From: Bacillota bacterium | GTDB lineage: Bacteria; Bacillota; Clostridia; DSM-8532 | Assembly (NCBI GenBank): GCA_022702935.2 | Contig: JAKIML020000043.1 | Location: 33,071-97,070 of the forward strand | Reading direction: 5' to 3' | Length of the DNA stretch: 64,000 nucleotides | Shown: piece by piece, positions 16,665-24,981 of the stretch | Layout of the letters: every line of letters begins with the position of its first letter | How positions within the stretch are numbered: position 1 is the stretch's first letter | Program-made: the position numbers and the translations under genes | The notes under the pieces: generated by a model | What the model saw: only the letters and a program-made list of their open reading frames with translations | What the model was told of the DNA's origin: nothing | Database searches by the model: none

Positions 16665-17651
16665 GTGAAAAAGCTCCGTTATCCGGTACTGGTGAGGCTT
16701 GCTCAATGGTTGATGCGAAAGTTCCCGTTCACAACACCTTTCTTCAAACTCCTTAAGGCCATCTTTGGCAACAAGCTTGTAAAGTGCATGATCTCATTAG
16801 CATTTCCCATCATCTTCTTCATAGAGGGCAAAAGCGTTACAGTCATAACCGCAAAAGAAATCACCATGTTTTCAGTGACAGGCTTTTTCTTTGCCGTCTT
16901 AAACGCCCTGGTCCTTGCCGTGGAAAATTATCGTGTCATATCGCTGCATCGTGCGGGATCCTATGCCTCCATTCTCAATAAAATCAACGTCATTGAAAAT
17001 GATATTGCTTCGGAAATCGTTCATCAGAACAAGAACATTAATAACAGCCAGAACTTCCTGCCGGGGAATCTTGCCGGGCTGGGCAAGGTCATTGAGAATA
17101 ATAGCATAATTGACAAAATCGCATATATAATATGTAAGAGTATCTTTGACTGGCTTAAAGAAGTCACAGAGGAGACATGCTTCAGGATAACGGTGTTTCA
17201 AAGATTTAAGGATGAACAGGGTGAGTTTGTTGAGCCCATTGCCCATGAGTTTGAAGACAATGGCTCGCCCAATGCCGAACGAATCCATCTGTGTGCGCCG
17301 GGAGAAAAGTATTATGTAAGGTTGCTTTTTGAGAGAAACATAAACACCATTGATGTTTTAGCCTCTCGAAAGGATATACAGGCCGTTAAGCTCCTCCCCG
17401 ATGAGGATGCTTCCCAACTGGTGAGTGTACCTATCAGGATTAATAAGCGAACCACCTTCCTCTTTCAGATTGCCTCTGATAAAAAAGATGTTTTGGGAAA
17501 GAATAAACATGATATCAAAAGTAGCTTTAAGTTACTTCTTCCTCTGGTAAACATGATTATCCCGTTCTGTTATGGGGATAAACTTATCAAGGACCTATGC
17601 GACAACTTTATTGTGCACTATCCTTCGAGAACCACAAAGTCGAGAAAATGA
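16665..17651 (+). CDS. Two-helix membrane protein with cytoplasmic domain, unknown function
   Basis: 328 residues from a GTG. Two membrane helices are visible (KCMISLAFPIIFFIEG near 40-55, MFSVTGFFFAVLNALVLAV near 69-87). A long soluble region follows that has a GAF-like feel in its last third (SVPIRINKRTTFLFQIASDKK near 250-270), but I cannot assign a family. No catalytic motif is seen. A small gene follows 22 nt later. The association with the DUF3800 unit is positional only. Confidence 0.7.
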   Translation: MKKLRYPVLVRLAQWLMRKFPFTTPFFKLLKAIFGNKLVKCMISLAFPIIFFIEGKSVTVITAKEITMFSVTGFFFAVLNALVLAVENYRVISLHRAGSYASILNKINVIENDIASEIVHQNKNINNSQNFLPGNLAGLGKVIENNSIIDKIAYIICKSIFDWLKEVTEETCFRITVFQRFKDEQGEFVEPIAHEFEDNGSPNAERIHLCAPGEKYYVRLLFERNINTIDVLASRKDIQAVKLLPDEDASQLVSVPIRINKRTTFLFQIASDKKDVLGKNKHDIKSSFKLLLPLVNMIIPFCYGDKLIKDLCDNFIVHYPSRTTKSRK

Positions 17652-17673
17652 AAGGAGACGTTGAACCAACGTG

Positions 17674-17871
17674 ATGAACAAGATTATAGATTTCAGCATT
17701 TTAACTGCATCGTGCGCCGAGGAGCTGGAGGATGACGATTATGTGATGCAGGGTAAGGAGACCAAACTGGATAATAAGACAATGCAGCGTCTGTCCAATG
17801 AGCATGCCAAAAACATTGAAAGGCTTAGAAGAGAGGGACAGCTTATCACCATCAAGGACTTTTGTATTTAG
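17674..17871 (+). CDS. Small acidic protein of unknown function
   Basis: 65 residues from ATG 17674; a GTG directly before it at 17671 is the alternative. AAAGGAG lies upstream, and a small dyad ACGTT-N5-AACGT sits between it and the start. The Asp/Glu-rich N-terminal half is followed by a helical KTMQRLSNEHAKNIERLRREG segment. It is probably co-transcribed with the preceding membrane gene. Confidence 0.6.
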   Translation: MNKIIDFSILTASCAEELEDDDYVMQGKETKLDNKTMQRLSNEHAKNIERLRREGQLITIKDFCI

Positions 17872-17915
17872 AACAGGAAAGGTTTCAAAAGGGAAGAATA
17901 TGATTTACAGCTCAA

Positions 17916-17966
17916 AATAAAAGACCGCTTCAACTCATTATTGAGATTTGAACGGCCTTTTATTCT
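17916..17966. terminator. Bidirectional terminator between the plus-strand unit and argB
   Basis: Imperfect stem ATAAAAGACCG...TTCAA with TTGAA..CGGCCTTTTAT, flanked by A and T runs on both sides. It suits both convergent transcripts. Confidence 0.65.
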
Positions 17967-17998
17967 ATATACCACACTAATCTGGGGGGAGTAGTGCG

Positions 17999-18910
17999 TT
18001 ATAGCTTTTCCTTGCTGTGGTAGGGACGTATCTGCTGCGTGATCATGGTCCCGATACCCTTATTCGTGAATATCTCCAAAAGAATGCAATGGGGAATACG
18101 CCCGTCAATGATGTGGGTCCTGCCCACACCTTTTTCTACGGCGTGAACGCAGCCTAATACCTTGGGAATCATACCACCCACGATAACCTTCTCATCAATG
18201 AGGCGATGGACCTCATCACAGGTAAGGGCATGGAGAATGGCGCCTTCATTCCTGCTATCCTTGACCCCTTCCACATCGGTTAAGAGAATGAGTTTCTCTG
18301 CCTTGAGGGCTGCAGCCAGTTCAGCAGCCACTGTATCAGCGTTAATGTTATAGCTCTGCCCATTTTTATCTGTGCCAATGGGAGCCACAACGGGAATATA
18401 TTCGTCCTTGGCCAGAATCTCCAGCACATGGGTGTTGATCTTGGTAATGTCACCCACAAACCCCAGGTCCACCTGCTCACCATCCACGGATTCATAATGC
18501 TTCTCGCATTCAATGAGCACGCCGTCAATACCGCAGATACCTACAGCCTTTCCGCCCTTCTGATTCAAAAGGGAGACAATCTCCTTGTTGGTTTTGCCCA
18601 CCAATACCATCTGAGCGACCTCCATGGCCTGAGCATCGGTTTTTCTGAGGCCATTGACAAATTCGGACTGGATATTGAAGGTCTTTAAGGCCTTGGTGAT
18701 TTCAGGCCCGCCCCCATGAACCACCACCGGGTTCATACCTATGTACTTTAAGAGAGTAATATCCTCCATGACCGAGTTCTTGAGCTCCTCGTTGATCATG
18801 GCATTCCCGCCGTATTTGATGACCACGGTTTTGCCAGCCAGGGCTTGAATATAGGGAAGCGCTTCTATAAGGATTTCTGCTTTGCGAATGATTTCCGATA
18901 ACTCAAACAT
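17999..18910 (-). CDS. argB: Acetylglutamate kinase
   Basis: 303 residues. Phosphorylates N-acetyl-L-glutamate in arginine synthesis. Amino-acid-kinase motifs are [10 protein letters not shown] near 29-38, [10 protein letters not shown] near 62-71 and [19 protein letters not shown] near 240-258. Its length and the N-terminal helix ([15 protein letters not shown]) resemble arginine-sensitive hexameric forms, so feedback inhibition is possible. It lies 48 nt downstream of argC on the same strand. Confidence 0.95.
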   Translation of the reverse strand: MFELSEIIRKAEILIEALPYIQALAGKTVVIKYGGNAMINEELKNSVMEDITLLKYIGMNPVVVHGGGPEITKALKTFNIQSEFVNGLRKTDAQAMEVAQMVLVGKTNKEIVSLLNQKGGKAVGICGIDGVLIECEKHYESVDGEQVDLGFVGDITKINTHVLEILAKDEYIPVVAPIGTDKNGQSYNINADTVAAELAAALKAEKLILLTDVEGVKDSRNEGAILHALTCDEVHRLIDEKVIVGGMIPKVLGCVHAVEKGVGRTHIIDGRIPHCILLEIFTNKGIGTMITQQIRPYHSKEKL

Positions 18911-18958
18911 TTTCAGGACGCCTTTCTTCCATAAATTTTGGGTCAGGGTTGTTACATA

Positions 18959-20002
18959 TTAAAGATATAAGGCCGGAGTCAATAAGCCTTCGGTTTCATC
19001 AAGGCCTGCCATGAGGTTTAAGGCCTGAATGGCCTGACTGGCTGAGCCCTTGCCCAGATTGTCAAGGGCCGAGACCACAATCAACCGATTGAGCCTCTGT
19101 TCCACAACAACACTGATGTCAATATAATTGGAGCCTGCCACATATTTGGTTTCGGGCAATTGACCCACAGGAAGCACCCGTATAAAGGGTTCGTCCTTAT
19201 AGAACTCTTCATAGAGATCATGCACATCCTGGGTGGTCACCCCGTCCTTTGCCAGGTTCAGATAGCTGGTAGCCAGCATGCCGCGCTTTATGGGGGCAAG
19301 ATGGGGTGTGAAGGAGACCAGCACTTCTTCTCCGGCAATAAGGGAGAGCTCCTGCTCTATCTCAGGAGTATGGCGGTGATTGCTCACGCCATAGGCCTTG
19401 AAGTTTTCATCCAATTCGCAGAAGGCGTAAGACAACTCGGATTTTCTTCCTGCGCCGCTTACTCCAGAGGTGGCGTCAATAATAATTCCCTTGGTCGAAA
19501 CCAGCTTTTCCTTCAAAGCGGGCAGAATGCCCAAAATGGAGCATGTGGGATAGCATCCGGGATCAGCCACCAGCCGGGCGGCCTTTATCTTATCACGATA
19601 GAGCTCGGGAAGGCCGTAAACTGCCTGATTGATGAGTTGGGGAGCGGGATGAACGGCTTTATACCATTTTTCATAGACCGCAACGTCCCTGAACCGGAAA
19701 TCGGCGCTATGGTCAATGACCCTCTTACCCTTCTCCAAAAGGCTTGGAATAACATCGTTGGACACGCCGTGGGGAAGGGCTGTAATGAAGAAATCAGCCT
19801 TTTGTGCCACCTTATCTATGTCCAGCTCATCACAGGGCATGTCAAAGACCCCACGCAAGGACGGATAGACTGATGAATAGGGTTGACCGACAAAGCTATT
19901 GGACACAATAGTGGTGATTTCAATGTCCTTTCTTGTGGATAATAACCGAAGGATCTCTGCACCTACATATCCGGTTGCTCCGATAATGCCTACTTTAAGC
20001 AT
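18959..20002 (-). CDS. argC: N-acetyl-gamma-glutamyl-phosphate reductase
   Basis: 347 residues. Reduces N-acetylglutamyl phosphate with NADPH to the semialdehyde. GIIGATGYVGAEILRLL near 4-20 is the nucleotide-binding site. The catalytic Cys is in DPGCYPTCSILG near 146-157. HRHTPEIEQEL near 209-219 carries the conserved His. It is the first gene of an argC-argB operon, and GGGAGG precedes the ATG. The promoter overlaps an ArgR box. Confidence 0.96.
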   Translation of the reverse strand: MLKVGIIGATGYVGAEILRLLSTRKDIEITTIVSNSFVGQPYSSVYPSLRGVFDMPCDELDIDKVAQKADFFITALPHGVSNDVIPSLLEKGKRVIDHSADFRFRDVAVYEKWYKAVHPAPQLINQAVYGLPELYRDKIKAARLVADPGCYPTCSILGILPALKEKLVSTKGIIIDATSGVSGAGRKSELSYAFCELDENFKAYGVSNHRHTPEIEQELSLIAGEEVLVSFTPHLAPIKRGMLATSYLNLAKDGVTTQDVHDLYEEFYKDEPFIRVLPVGQLPETKYVAGSNYIDISVVVEQRLNRLIVVSALDNLGKGSASQAIQALNLMAGLDETEGLLTPALYL

Positions 20003-20180
20003 GTTATACCCTCCCAGGCATTCATTTGATCTTCTGCCATATTCCTATACTGTATCCTCTTGCTGAAAGCTCCGTTTTGCCAGCCCGGAATTCTGCATGA
20101 ACGGGTTGTTGTCCTGTGAAAAATCCCATTAATAAACACGTTCAAGCGCTAGGGGCATCTGCATAACAGGGGGTGTTATA

Positions 20181-20212
20181 ATTATACATTCAGATGCATA
20201 AAAATTCAAGTA
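20181..20212 (-). promoter_or_regulatory. argC promoter with ArgR box
   Basis: Minus strand TTGAAT (20204-20209), 17 bp, TATAAT (20181-20186). GATGCATAAAAATTCAAGT (20193-20211) matches the AhrC/ArgR box form of Firmicutes and covers the -35. A second weaker box, TCTGAATGTATAAT, covers the -10. The 170-nt leader contains no Arg-rich peptide. Confidence 0.75.
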
Positions 20213-20385
20213 TGCATTTTGACTAAGTATTTTAGCCCCATCCTTTGGACATTATTGCTTATGCAAAGTATCTAAAAGGCTTTTTCGTTTTTTGTGGAAT
20301 AGTTAGCTAGTTTCCAAGCGGGGAAAGGTGCTAAATTATTAATATACAACCGATGCGCAGCATCAGGATTTTAGGAGGGAATATA

Positions 20386-21498
20386 ATGGCTGGTGTAGTA
20401 TTAAAGAATGTCTATAAGACATATGCCGGTGGAGTTACAGCAGTAAGTGACTTTAACATTGATATCCAAGATAAAGAGTTTATCATTCTCGTTGGTCCTT
20501 CTGGATGCGGTAAGACCACAACCCTTAGAATGATTGCAGGTCTTGAAGAAATTACTTCCGGTGAGCTCTACATAGGGGACAAGCTGTGTAATGACGTTGC
20601 TCCCAAGGACAGAGACATCGCGATGGTTTTCCAGAACTATGCTCTGTATCCTCACATGAGCGTATTTGACAACATGGCATTCGGTCTTAAGCTCAGAAAG
20701 ACTCCCAAGGAAGAGATCAAGAGAAGAGTTCATGAAGCTGCAAGAATCCTTTCTATCGAGCACCTTCTTGACAGAAAGCCCAAGGCTCTCTCCGGTGGTC
20801 AGAGACAGCGTGTTGCCCTTGGCCGTGCTATCGTTCGTGAACCCAAGGTATTCTTGATGGACGAACCTCTCTCCAACTTGGATGCTAAGCTCAGAGTTCA
20901 GATGAGAACCGAGATCTCCAAGCTCCATCTGAAGCTCAACACCACCTTCATCTACGTTACCCATGACCAGACCGAAGCTCTTACCATGGGTACCCGTATC
21001 GTTGTTATGAAGGACGGTTTGGTACAGCAGATTGACAGTCCTCAGAAGCTCTATGATGAGCCTTGCAATATCTTCGTTGCTGGATTTATCGGAAGCCCGC
21101 AGATGAACTTTGCCAACGCTATTGTTGAGAAGGGTGCTGACGGTGTTGCCCTGAGATTCGGCGAGAACAGACTGCTTCTCCCCGCTGCTAAGGCTAAGGT
21201 TCTTGAAGAAACCGGCTACATCAACAAGGAAGTTATCTTCGGTATCCGTCCTGAGGATATTCATGACGAAGAAACCGCTTCTACCGTTGCTAATCCTGCA
21301 ACCATCAATGCCGATGTAGAACTGACCGAAAGACTCGGTTCTGAAACCAACCTGTACCTCATTATCAATGGTATTAACTTCACCGCTCGCGTAAGTCCTA
21401 AGTCCAGGACCCAGGCCGGTGATAAGGTACAAGTACTCTTTGACTTAAGCCGTCTCCACATTTTCGACAAGGAAACCGAGAAGGCTATCGTTCACTAA
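20386..21498 (+). CDS. ugpC: ABC sugar-importer ATPase, UgpC/MsmX type
   Basis: 370 residues from ATG 20386 (AGGAGGG upstream); the frame to 20353 lacks a ribosome site. Walker A is GPSGCGKTT near 37-45, Q-loop MVFQNYALYPH near 80-90, signature LSGGQRQRVALGRA near 134-147, Walker B VFLMDEPLSNLD near 154-165, plus the C-terminal MalK-like OB domain. Family members energise several carbohydrate importers. No permease or binding protein is adjacent, which suits a shared MsmX-like ATPase. The codons are very strongly biased, implying high expression. Confidence 0.92.
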   Translation: MAGVVLKNVYKTYAGGVTAVSDFNIDIQDKEFIILVGPSGCGKTTTLRMIAGLEEITSGELYIGDKLCNDVAPKDRDIAMVFQNYALYPHMSVFDNMAFGLKLRKTPKEEIKRRVHEAARILSIEHLLDRKPKALSGGQRQRVALGRAIVREPKVFLMDEPLSNLDAKLRVQMRTEISKLHLKLNTTFIYVTHDQTEALTMGTRIVVMKDGLVQQIDSPQKLYDEPCNIFVAGFIGSPQMNFANAIVEKGADGVALRFGENRLLLPAAKAKVLEETGYINKEVIFGIRPEDIHDEETASTVANPATINADVELTERLGSETNLYLIINGINFTARVSPKSRTQAGDKVQVLFDLSRLHIFDKETEKAIVH

Positions 21499-21512
21499 TC
21501 AGTCAAATAAGC

Positions 21513-21545
21513 AAGGGCCTTTCCTTTGGGAAGGGCCCTTTTTAT
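21513..21545 (+). terminator. Terminator after ugpC
   Basis: AAGGGCCTTTCC and GGAAGGGCCCTT form a GC-rich hairpin followed by TTTTTATT. Confidence 0.85.
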
Positions 21546-21618
21546 TATTGTTGTTTTTGCCGATAAAAATGTGGAATAATTAATATAATATAGATCTATT
21601 CATCGGAGGACTATTTCA

Positions 21619-22443
21619 TTGCGACTGGTAGCATTTGTTGGCCCCAGCGGGACGGGCAAGAGCCATCGTGCCCTTTGGGTGGCCAAGGAGAATGGTCTGG
21701 ACTATATCATTGACGATGGGCTGCTGATCCACGAAAACTCCATTGTGGCGGGTAAATCCGCAAAAAAAGCGCCTTCCAAGCTGAGCTCAGTGAGGGTCGC
21801 CCTGTTTATTGAGGAGGAGCATAAGCTCCAGGTTAAGGAGGCCATTCAAAAGCATAAGCCTAAAGGAATCCTGATATTAGGGACATCGGACGGAATGGTG
21901 GACAAGATTGCCCAAACCCTTGAGCTGGGGGAGTTTGAAAAGCGTATCCGTATTGAGGACGTGGCAAGCCCCTATGAGATAGAGCAGGCCCGGAACACGC
22001 GCATTAAGCAGGGAAAGCATGTTATACCCGTTCCGGCCATGCAGTTGAAAAAGCAGTTTTCAGGGTACTTCCTGGATCCTTTGCAGCTTTTCAGGCGCAA
22101 GGGAAAGGGCGAGTTCCAGAACCTCGGCGAGAAATCAGTGGTGCGTCCCACCTTCAGCTATTTTGGGAAATACACCATCAGTGATTACGCCATCTACCAG
22201 GTGGTCAATCATATCCTTACCAGTATGCCCCAGGTGGAGAAGGTGACCCGTTTTCGTACCAACAATGGGCCAGATGGACTTTACATCGACTTGGATGTTA
22301 TAATGGTATTTGGCTATAATTTACTGGAAGCTATAAAAACAGCACAGGAGACTATCTCGAGGGAACTGGACAGATTTGCCGGCTTCAATGTCAACAACCT
22401 GACGATCAATGTAAAGAACCTTGTTCTTAAAAAGAGCTCATAA
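21619..22443 (+). CDS. P-loop protein with Asp23/Gls24-like C-terminal domain
   Basis: 274 residues, TTG start with CGGAGGA 8 nt upstream. Walker A GPSGTGKSH near 8-16 marks a nucleotide-binding domain. The last ~80 residues (TISDYAIYQVVNHILTS to VNNLTINVKNLVL) look like an alkaline-shock Asp23/Gls24 domain. Function unknown. It is found immediately before sigH, 36 nt upstream, so the two may share a transcript. Confidence 0.75.
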   Translation: MRLVAFVGPSGTGKSHRALWVAKENGLDYIIDDGLLIHENSIVAGKSAKKAPSKLSSVRVALFIEEEHKLQVKEAIQKHKPKGILILGTSDGMVDKIAQTLELGEFEKRIRIEDVASPYEIEQARNTRIKQGKHVIPVPAMQLKKQFSGYFLDPLQLFRRKGKGEFQNLGEKSVVRPTFSYFGKYTISDYAIYQVVNHILTSMPQVEKVTRFRTNNGPDGLYIDLDVIMVFGYNLLEAIKTAQETISRELDRFAGFNVNNLTINVKNLVLKKSS

Positions 22444-22479
22444 TGCAGATGAGAACAAGAAGTCACGGAGGAAGGTCAA

Positions 22480-23127
22480 GTGTCTCAGACAAGAGAAGTG
22501 TCCATTGATTATACGGACATGGAAGATGAGGAAGTACTGGTTTATGCCAGAAAGGGTTGCACGCGTGGAATGGAGCACCTTATCGAGAAGTACAAGCCCC
22601 TGGTGAGGGCCAAAGCGCGCAGCTATTTTCTTGTGGGTGCCGATAGGGAGGATATCGTTCAGGAGGGGATGATAGGTCTTTTTAAAGCTGTCAGGGACTA
22701 TAAGAACGATAAGAGTATCCCTTTTAAGGTCTTTGCAGAGATGTGCATCACACGGCAGATTATTACCGCTGTCAAGACGGCCACTCGCCAGAAGCATATT
22801 CCGCTCAATTCCTATGTCTCGTTAAATAAGAAGGTGTTTGATGAGGAGTCTGATAAGGTTCTTATTGAGGTGATACAGGAAATCTCAGTGGCTAATCCGG
22901 AGGAACTCTTCATCAGTAAGGAGGAATACAGCGGCATTGAAAGCAAAATGATGGAGCTGTTAAGTCCCTTTGAAAAAGAGGTGCTCTCCAAGTATCTGGC
23001 CGGAATTGCCTACCAGGACATTGCCAAGCAGCTTAATAAACCGGTGAAATCGGTGGACAATGCCCTTCAGCGATTGAAAAAGAAGATAGAGAAAAGCATT
23101 CAGTCGGTGAAAAACGAGGAAAAATAG
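22480..23127 (+). CDS. sigH: RNA polymerase sigma-H factor
   Basis: 215 residues, GTG start with GGAGG upstream. Sigma region 2 is visible as LIEKYKPLVRAKARSYFLVGADREDIVQEGMIG split across near 35-67, with FKVFAEMCITRQIITAVKTA following. Region 4 helix-turn-helix lies near 165-205 (LAGIAYQDIAKQLNK, SVDNALQRLKKK). In Firmicutes SigH drives early stationary-phase and sporulation genes. Confidence 0.93.
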   Translation: MSQTREVSIDYTDMEDEEVLVYARKGCTRGMEHLIEKYKPLVRAKARSYFLVGADREDIVQEGMIGLFKAVRDYKNDKSIPFKVFAEMCITRQIITAVKTATRQKHIPLNSYVSLNKKVFDEESDKVLIEVIQEISVANPEELFISKEEYSGIESKMMELLSPFEKEVLSKYLAGIAYQDIAKQLNKPVKSVDNALQRLKKKIEKSIQSVKNEEK

Positions 23128-23161
23128 CATACTTTTCCATGCATTTAAGACATAAAGAAGA

Positions 23162-23306
23162 CCTGTTGGTGCTCAACAGGCCAAACTCATAAAAATGTGC
23201 TAAAAAGGAGGTAAAAGTATGTTAAGGTATCAGTGTCAGGCATAATTATATAAGAAATTTGTCGAAAAAGCAAGAAGGCCCATACATATTTTTGTGACAC
23301 TGGTAC
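23162..23306 (+). other. Structured spacer between sigH and the hemerythrin gene
   Basis: Contains a perfect hairpin CCTGTTG-GTGCT-CAACAGG (23162-23180). An AAGGAGG lies 7 nt before an ATG at 23220 that opens an 8-codon frame (MLRYQCQA, stop). A 12-bp inverted repeat joins GTATCAGTGTCA (23227-23238) to TGACACTGGTAC (23295-23306). The second repeat overlaps the mini-frame, so translation and folding would compete. No known riboswitch class is recognised. Confidence 0.45.
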
Positions 23307-23351
23307 AAACTAAGCCTTTAAATTTATCTCTATATAGAGGGGGAGATTATT

Positions 23352-23780
23352 ATGATTATCAAATGGAGAGACGAGTACAGTTGCTATGATCCCGTGATTG
23401 ACGAGCAGCACAGGAAGTTAATGGAACTCATCAATCAGATGAATGACATTGCAGATTTGGACGATGGATATGACCATTATGACGAAATCGTGGAGCTTTT
23501 TAATGGTCTGAAGGAGTATGCGGTTTATCACTTTAATTATGAGGAAAGCCAGTTTGAGGCCCAGGGCTATGATTCCTTCAATACCAAGATTCAGGTTCTG
23601 GAGCACAAGAGCTTTGTCAACAAGGTGGCCGCCATTGATCTCTACGAACTGGATGAAAACCAGAATGAAACCGTGCGCTCGGTTCTGGACTTCCTGAGTA
23701 AATGGCTGGATCATCACATTCTTGATACCGATAAGAGATTTGGCGAGTTCTTAAAGGAAAAGGAAAATCAAAAGGGCTGA
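23352..23780 (+). CDS. Bacteriohemerythrin
   Basis: 142 residues, single-domain non-haem di-iron protein that binds oxygen. The iron ligands are visible: His in DEQHRKL near 20, His-x3-Glu in YHFNYEE near 58-64, His in LEHKSF near 81, HH in WLDHHILDTDKRF near 120 with the final Asp. In anaerobes it usually serves in O2 sensing, storage or detoxification. GAGGGGGAG precedes the ATG. Confidence 0.93.
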   Translation: MIIKWRDEYSCYDPVIDEQHRKLMELINQMNDIADLDDGYDHYDEIVELFNGLKEYAVYHFNYEESQFEAQGYDSFNTKIQVLEHKSFVNKVAAIDLYELDENQNETVRSVLDFLSKWLDHHILDTDKRFGEFLKEKENQKG

Positions 23781-23814
23781 TAATTAATTATTTGAACTTT
23801 CTGGCAATGCTTCG

Positions 23815-23842
23815 TTGTACAGAGTCCTGAATGGTGTATAAT
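23815..23842 (+). promoter_or_regulatory. Sigma-A promoter of zapA
   Basis: TTGTAC (23815-23820), 16 bp, TATAAT (23837-23842). Confidence 0.7.
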
Positions 23843-23910
23843 AAAAGTGAAATAAGGCTCTTTTGAGATACTGTACGCAAGAAGAAAAAGCTTTGACTGG
23901 AGCTGATCGT

Positions 23911-24339
23911 TTGGCTGAGAAGAATAGAGTAACGGTACGGATAGCTGGAAACGAGTATGTGATAAGTGGTTCAGAATCTCCCGAATACATACAAAAGGTG
24001 GCGCTTTTTGTCGATCGAAAGATTTCGGAGATTACCCGCAGGAACCACACCCTCAGTACATCCATGGCTTCGGTTCTGACCTCGGTCAATGTGGTGGATG
24101 AGATGTTCCGGATGAGCGAAACCCTCAATCTTCTGGAAAAGGAATACAATGACCTTAAGCGGAAGAACCAGGAGCTTAAGGAGGAGAATCAGCGTCTCAA
24201 GTCGGATAATCAAAAGCTCAAGGAACGTGAAAACCTGCTTTCCATTGAACTGACAAAAAAAGAAGTGGAGCTGAAGGAAGTCAGGAATCAGTTGAATAAT
24301 ATATCCGGCAATAAAAAGCCCAACGATTACGGAGGATAA
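23911..24339 (+). CDS. zapA: Cell division protein ZapA
   Basis: 142 residues from a TTG at 23911 with GGAG 7 nt upstream; TTGs at 23863 and 23893 are alternatives. The N-terminal ZapA domain (NRVTVRIAGNEYVISG, VALFVDRKISEI) is followed by an unusually long C-terminal coiled coil (LNLLEKEYNDLKRKN through ERENLLSIEL). ZapA bundles FtsZ filaments. The next gene starts 4 bases after its stop, with its ribosome site inside zapA's last codons. Confidence 0.88.
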   Translation: MAEKNRVTVRIAGNEYVISGSESPEYIQKVALFVDRKISEITRRNHTLSTSMASVLTSVNVVDEMFRMSETLNLLEKEYNDLKRKNQELKEENQRLKSDNQKLKERENLLSIELTKKEVELKEVRNQLNNISGNKKPNDYGG

Positions 24340-24343
24340 AACC

Positions 24344-24970
24344 ATGCTATCAATTATGATTTCATTGGATGATCTGATGACCATCGTACTGTTTCTTCTT
24401 GGCGCAACCCTTTTGTGCTTTTTAATTTTTGCTGTTTCTAACCTTCTGCGCGTTTTAAGGAATGTCAACCAGCTTATCGAGAAGAATAAGGACAATATAG
24501 ACAAGACCGTCGAAAAGCTGCCGGAAATCGCTGAGAACGCATCAAAGATCACGGGCATGGTCAAGAATAATCTTAACGATATCCAGCATGTGTTCGAGAA
24601 TGTGGGCAAGATATCCGATACCGTGAAAAAAGGTGTGGATACCATACAGAATGATATCGTTCTGAAGGCCAAGAGCATTGTGGATTTGATTGATGTCATC
24701 AGAAGGTTTTTCGAAAAAAGGAAGGACCAGAGCAAGAACAATAAGAGCAGAAAGAAAAAAGGGACGGTCTATACTTATAAGTACAAACCCGGTCAGGAGC
24801 AGCCCGAGGAGATTCAAATCCAGACCGATGAAGCCATACAGGAGCCCTACAGAGACTATGTAAAGGTCGAATCCGAATCTGAATCCACAGCCGATTCTGA
24901 GGCTGATATCACGGAAGAGCCCGATGAGGAGATGACCGAGGACATCACGGATTATCAGGAAGAAGTTTAG
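24344..24970 (+). CDS. Membrane-anchored coiled-coil protein (DUF948-like)
   Basis: 208 residues. One membrane helix near 12-31 (IVLFLLGATLLCFLIFAVSN) is followed by a long amphipathic region with repeated Asn/Lys/Glu heptads (LIEKNKDNIDKTVEKL...). The C-terminal tail is basic and then very acidic. It resembles DUF948-type proteins. Translation is probably coupled to zapA, suggesting an envelope or division-related role (inference). Confidence 0.7.
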   Translation: MLSIMISLDDLMTIVLFLLGATLLCFLIFAVSNLLRVLRNVNQLIEKNKDNIDKTVEKLPEIAENASKITGMVKNNLNDIQHVFENVGKISDTVKKGVDTIQNDIVLKAKSIVDLIDVIRRFFEKRKDQSKNNKSRKKKGTVYTYKYKPGQEQPEEIQIQTDEAIQEPYRDYVKVESESESTADSEADITEEPDEEMTEDITDYQEEV

Positions 24971-24981
24971 GACTATAGACA

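Noticed and set aside
19160..19873. 237-codon plus-strand frame opposite argC
   Set aside because: argC is unmistakable on the other strand, and no ribosome site or family similarity is visible.
20003..20180. Arginine leader-peptide attenuator before argC
   Set aside because: The only short frame has a single Arg codon and there is no terminator/antiterminator pair.
20401..21432. 343-codon open frame on the minus strand
   Set aside because: Antisense to ugpC, with no ribosome site and no recognisable domain. It is a by-product of the strong codon bias of the real gene.
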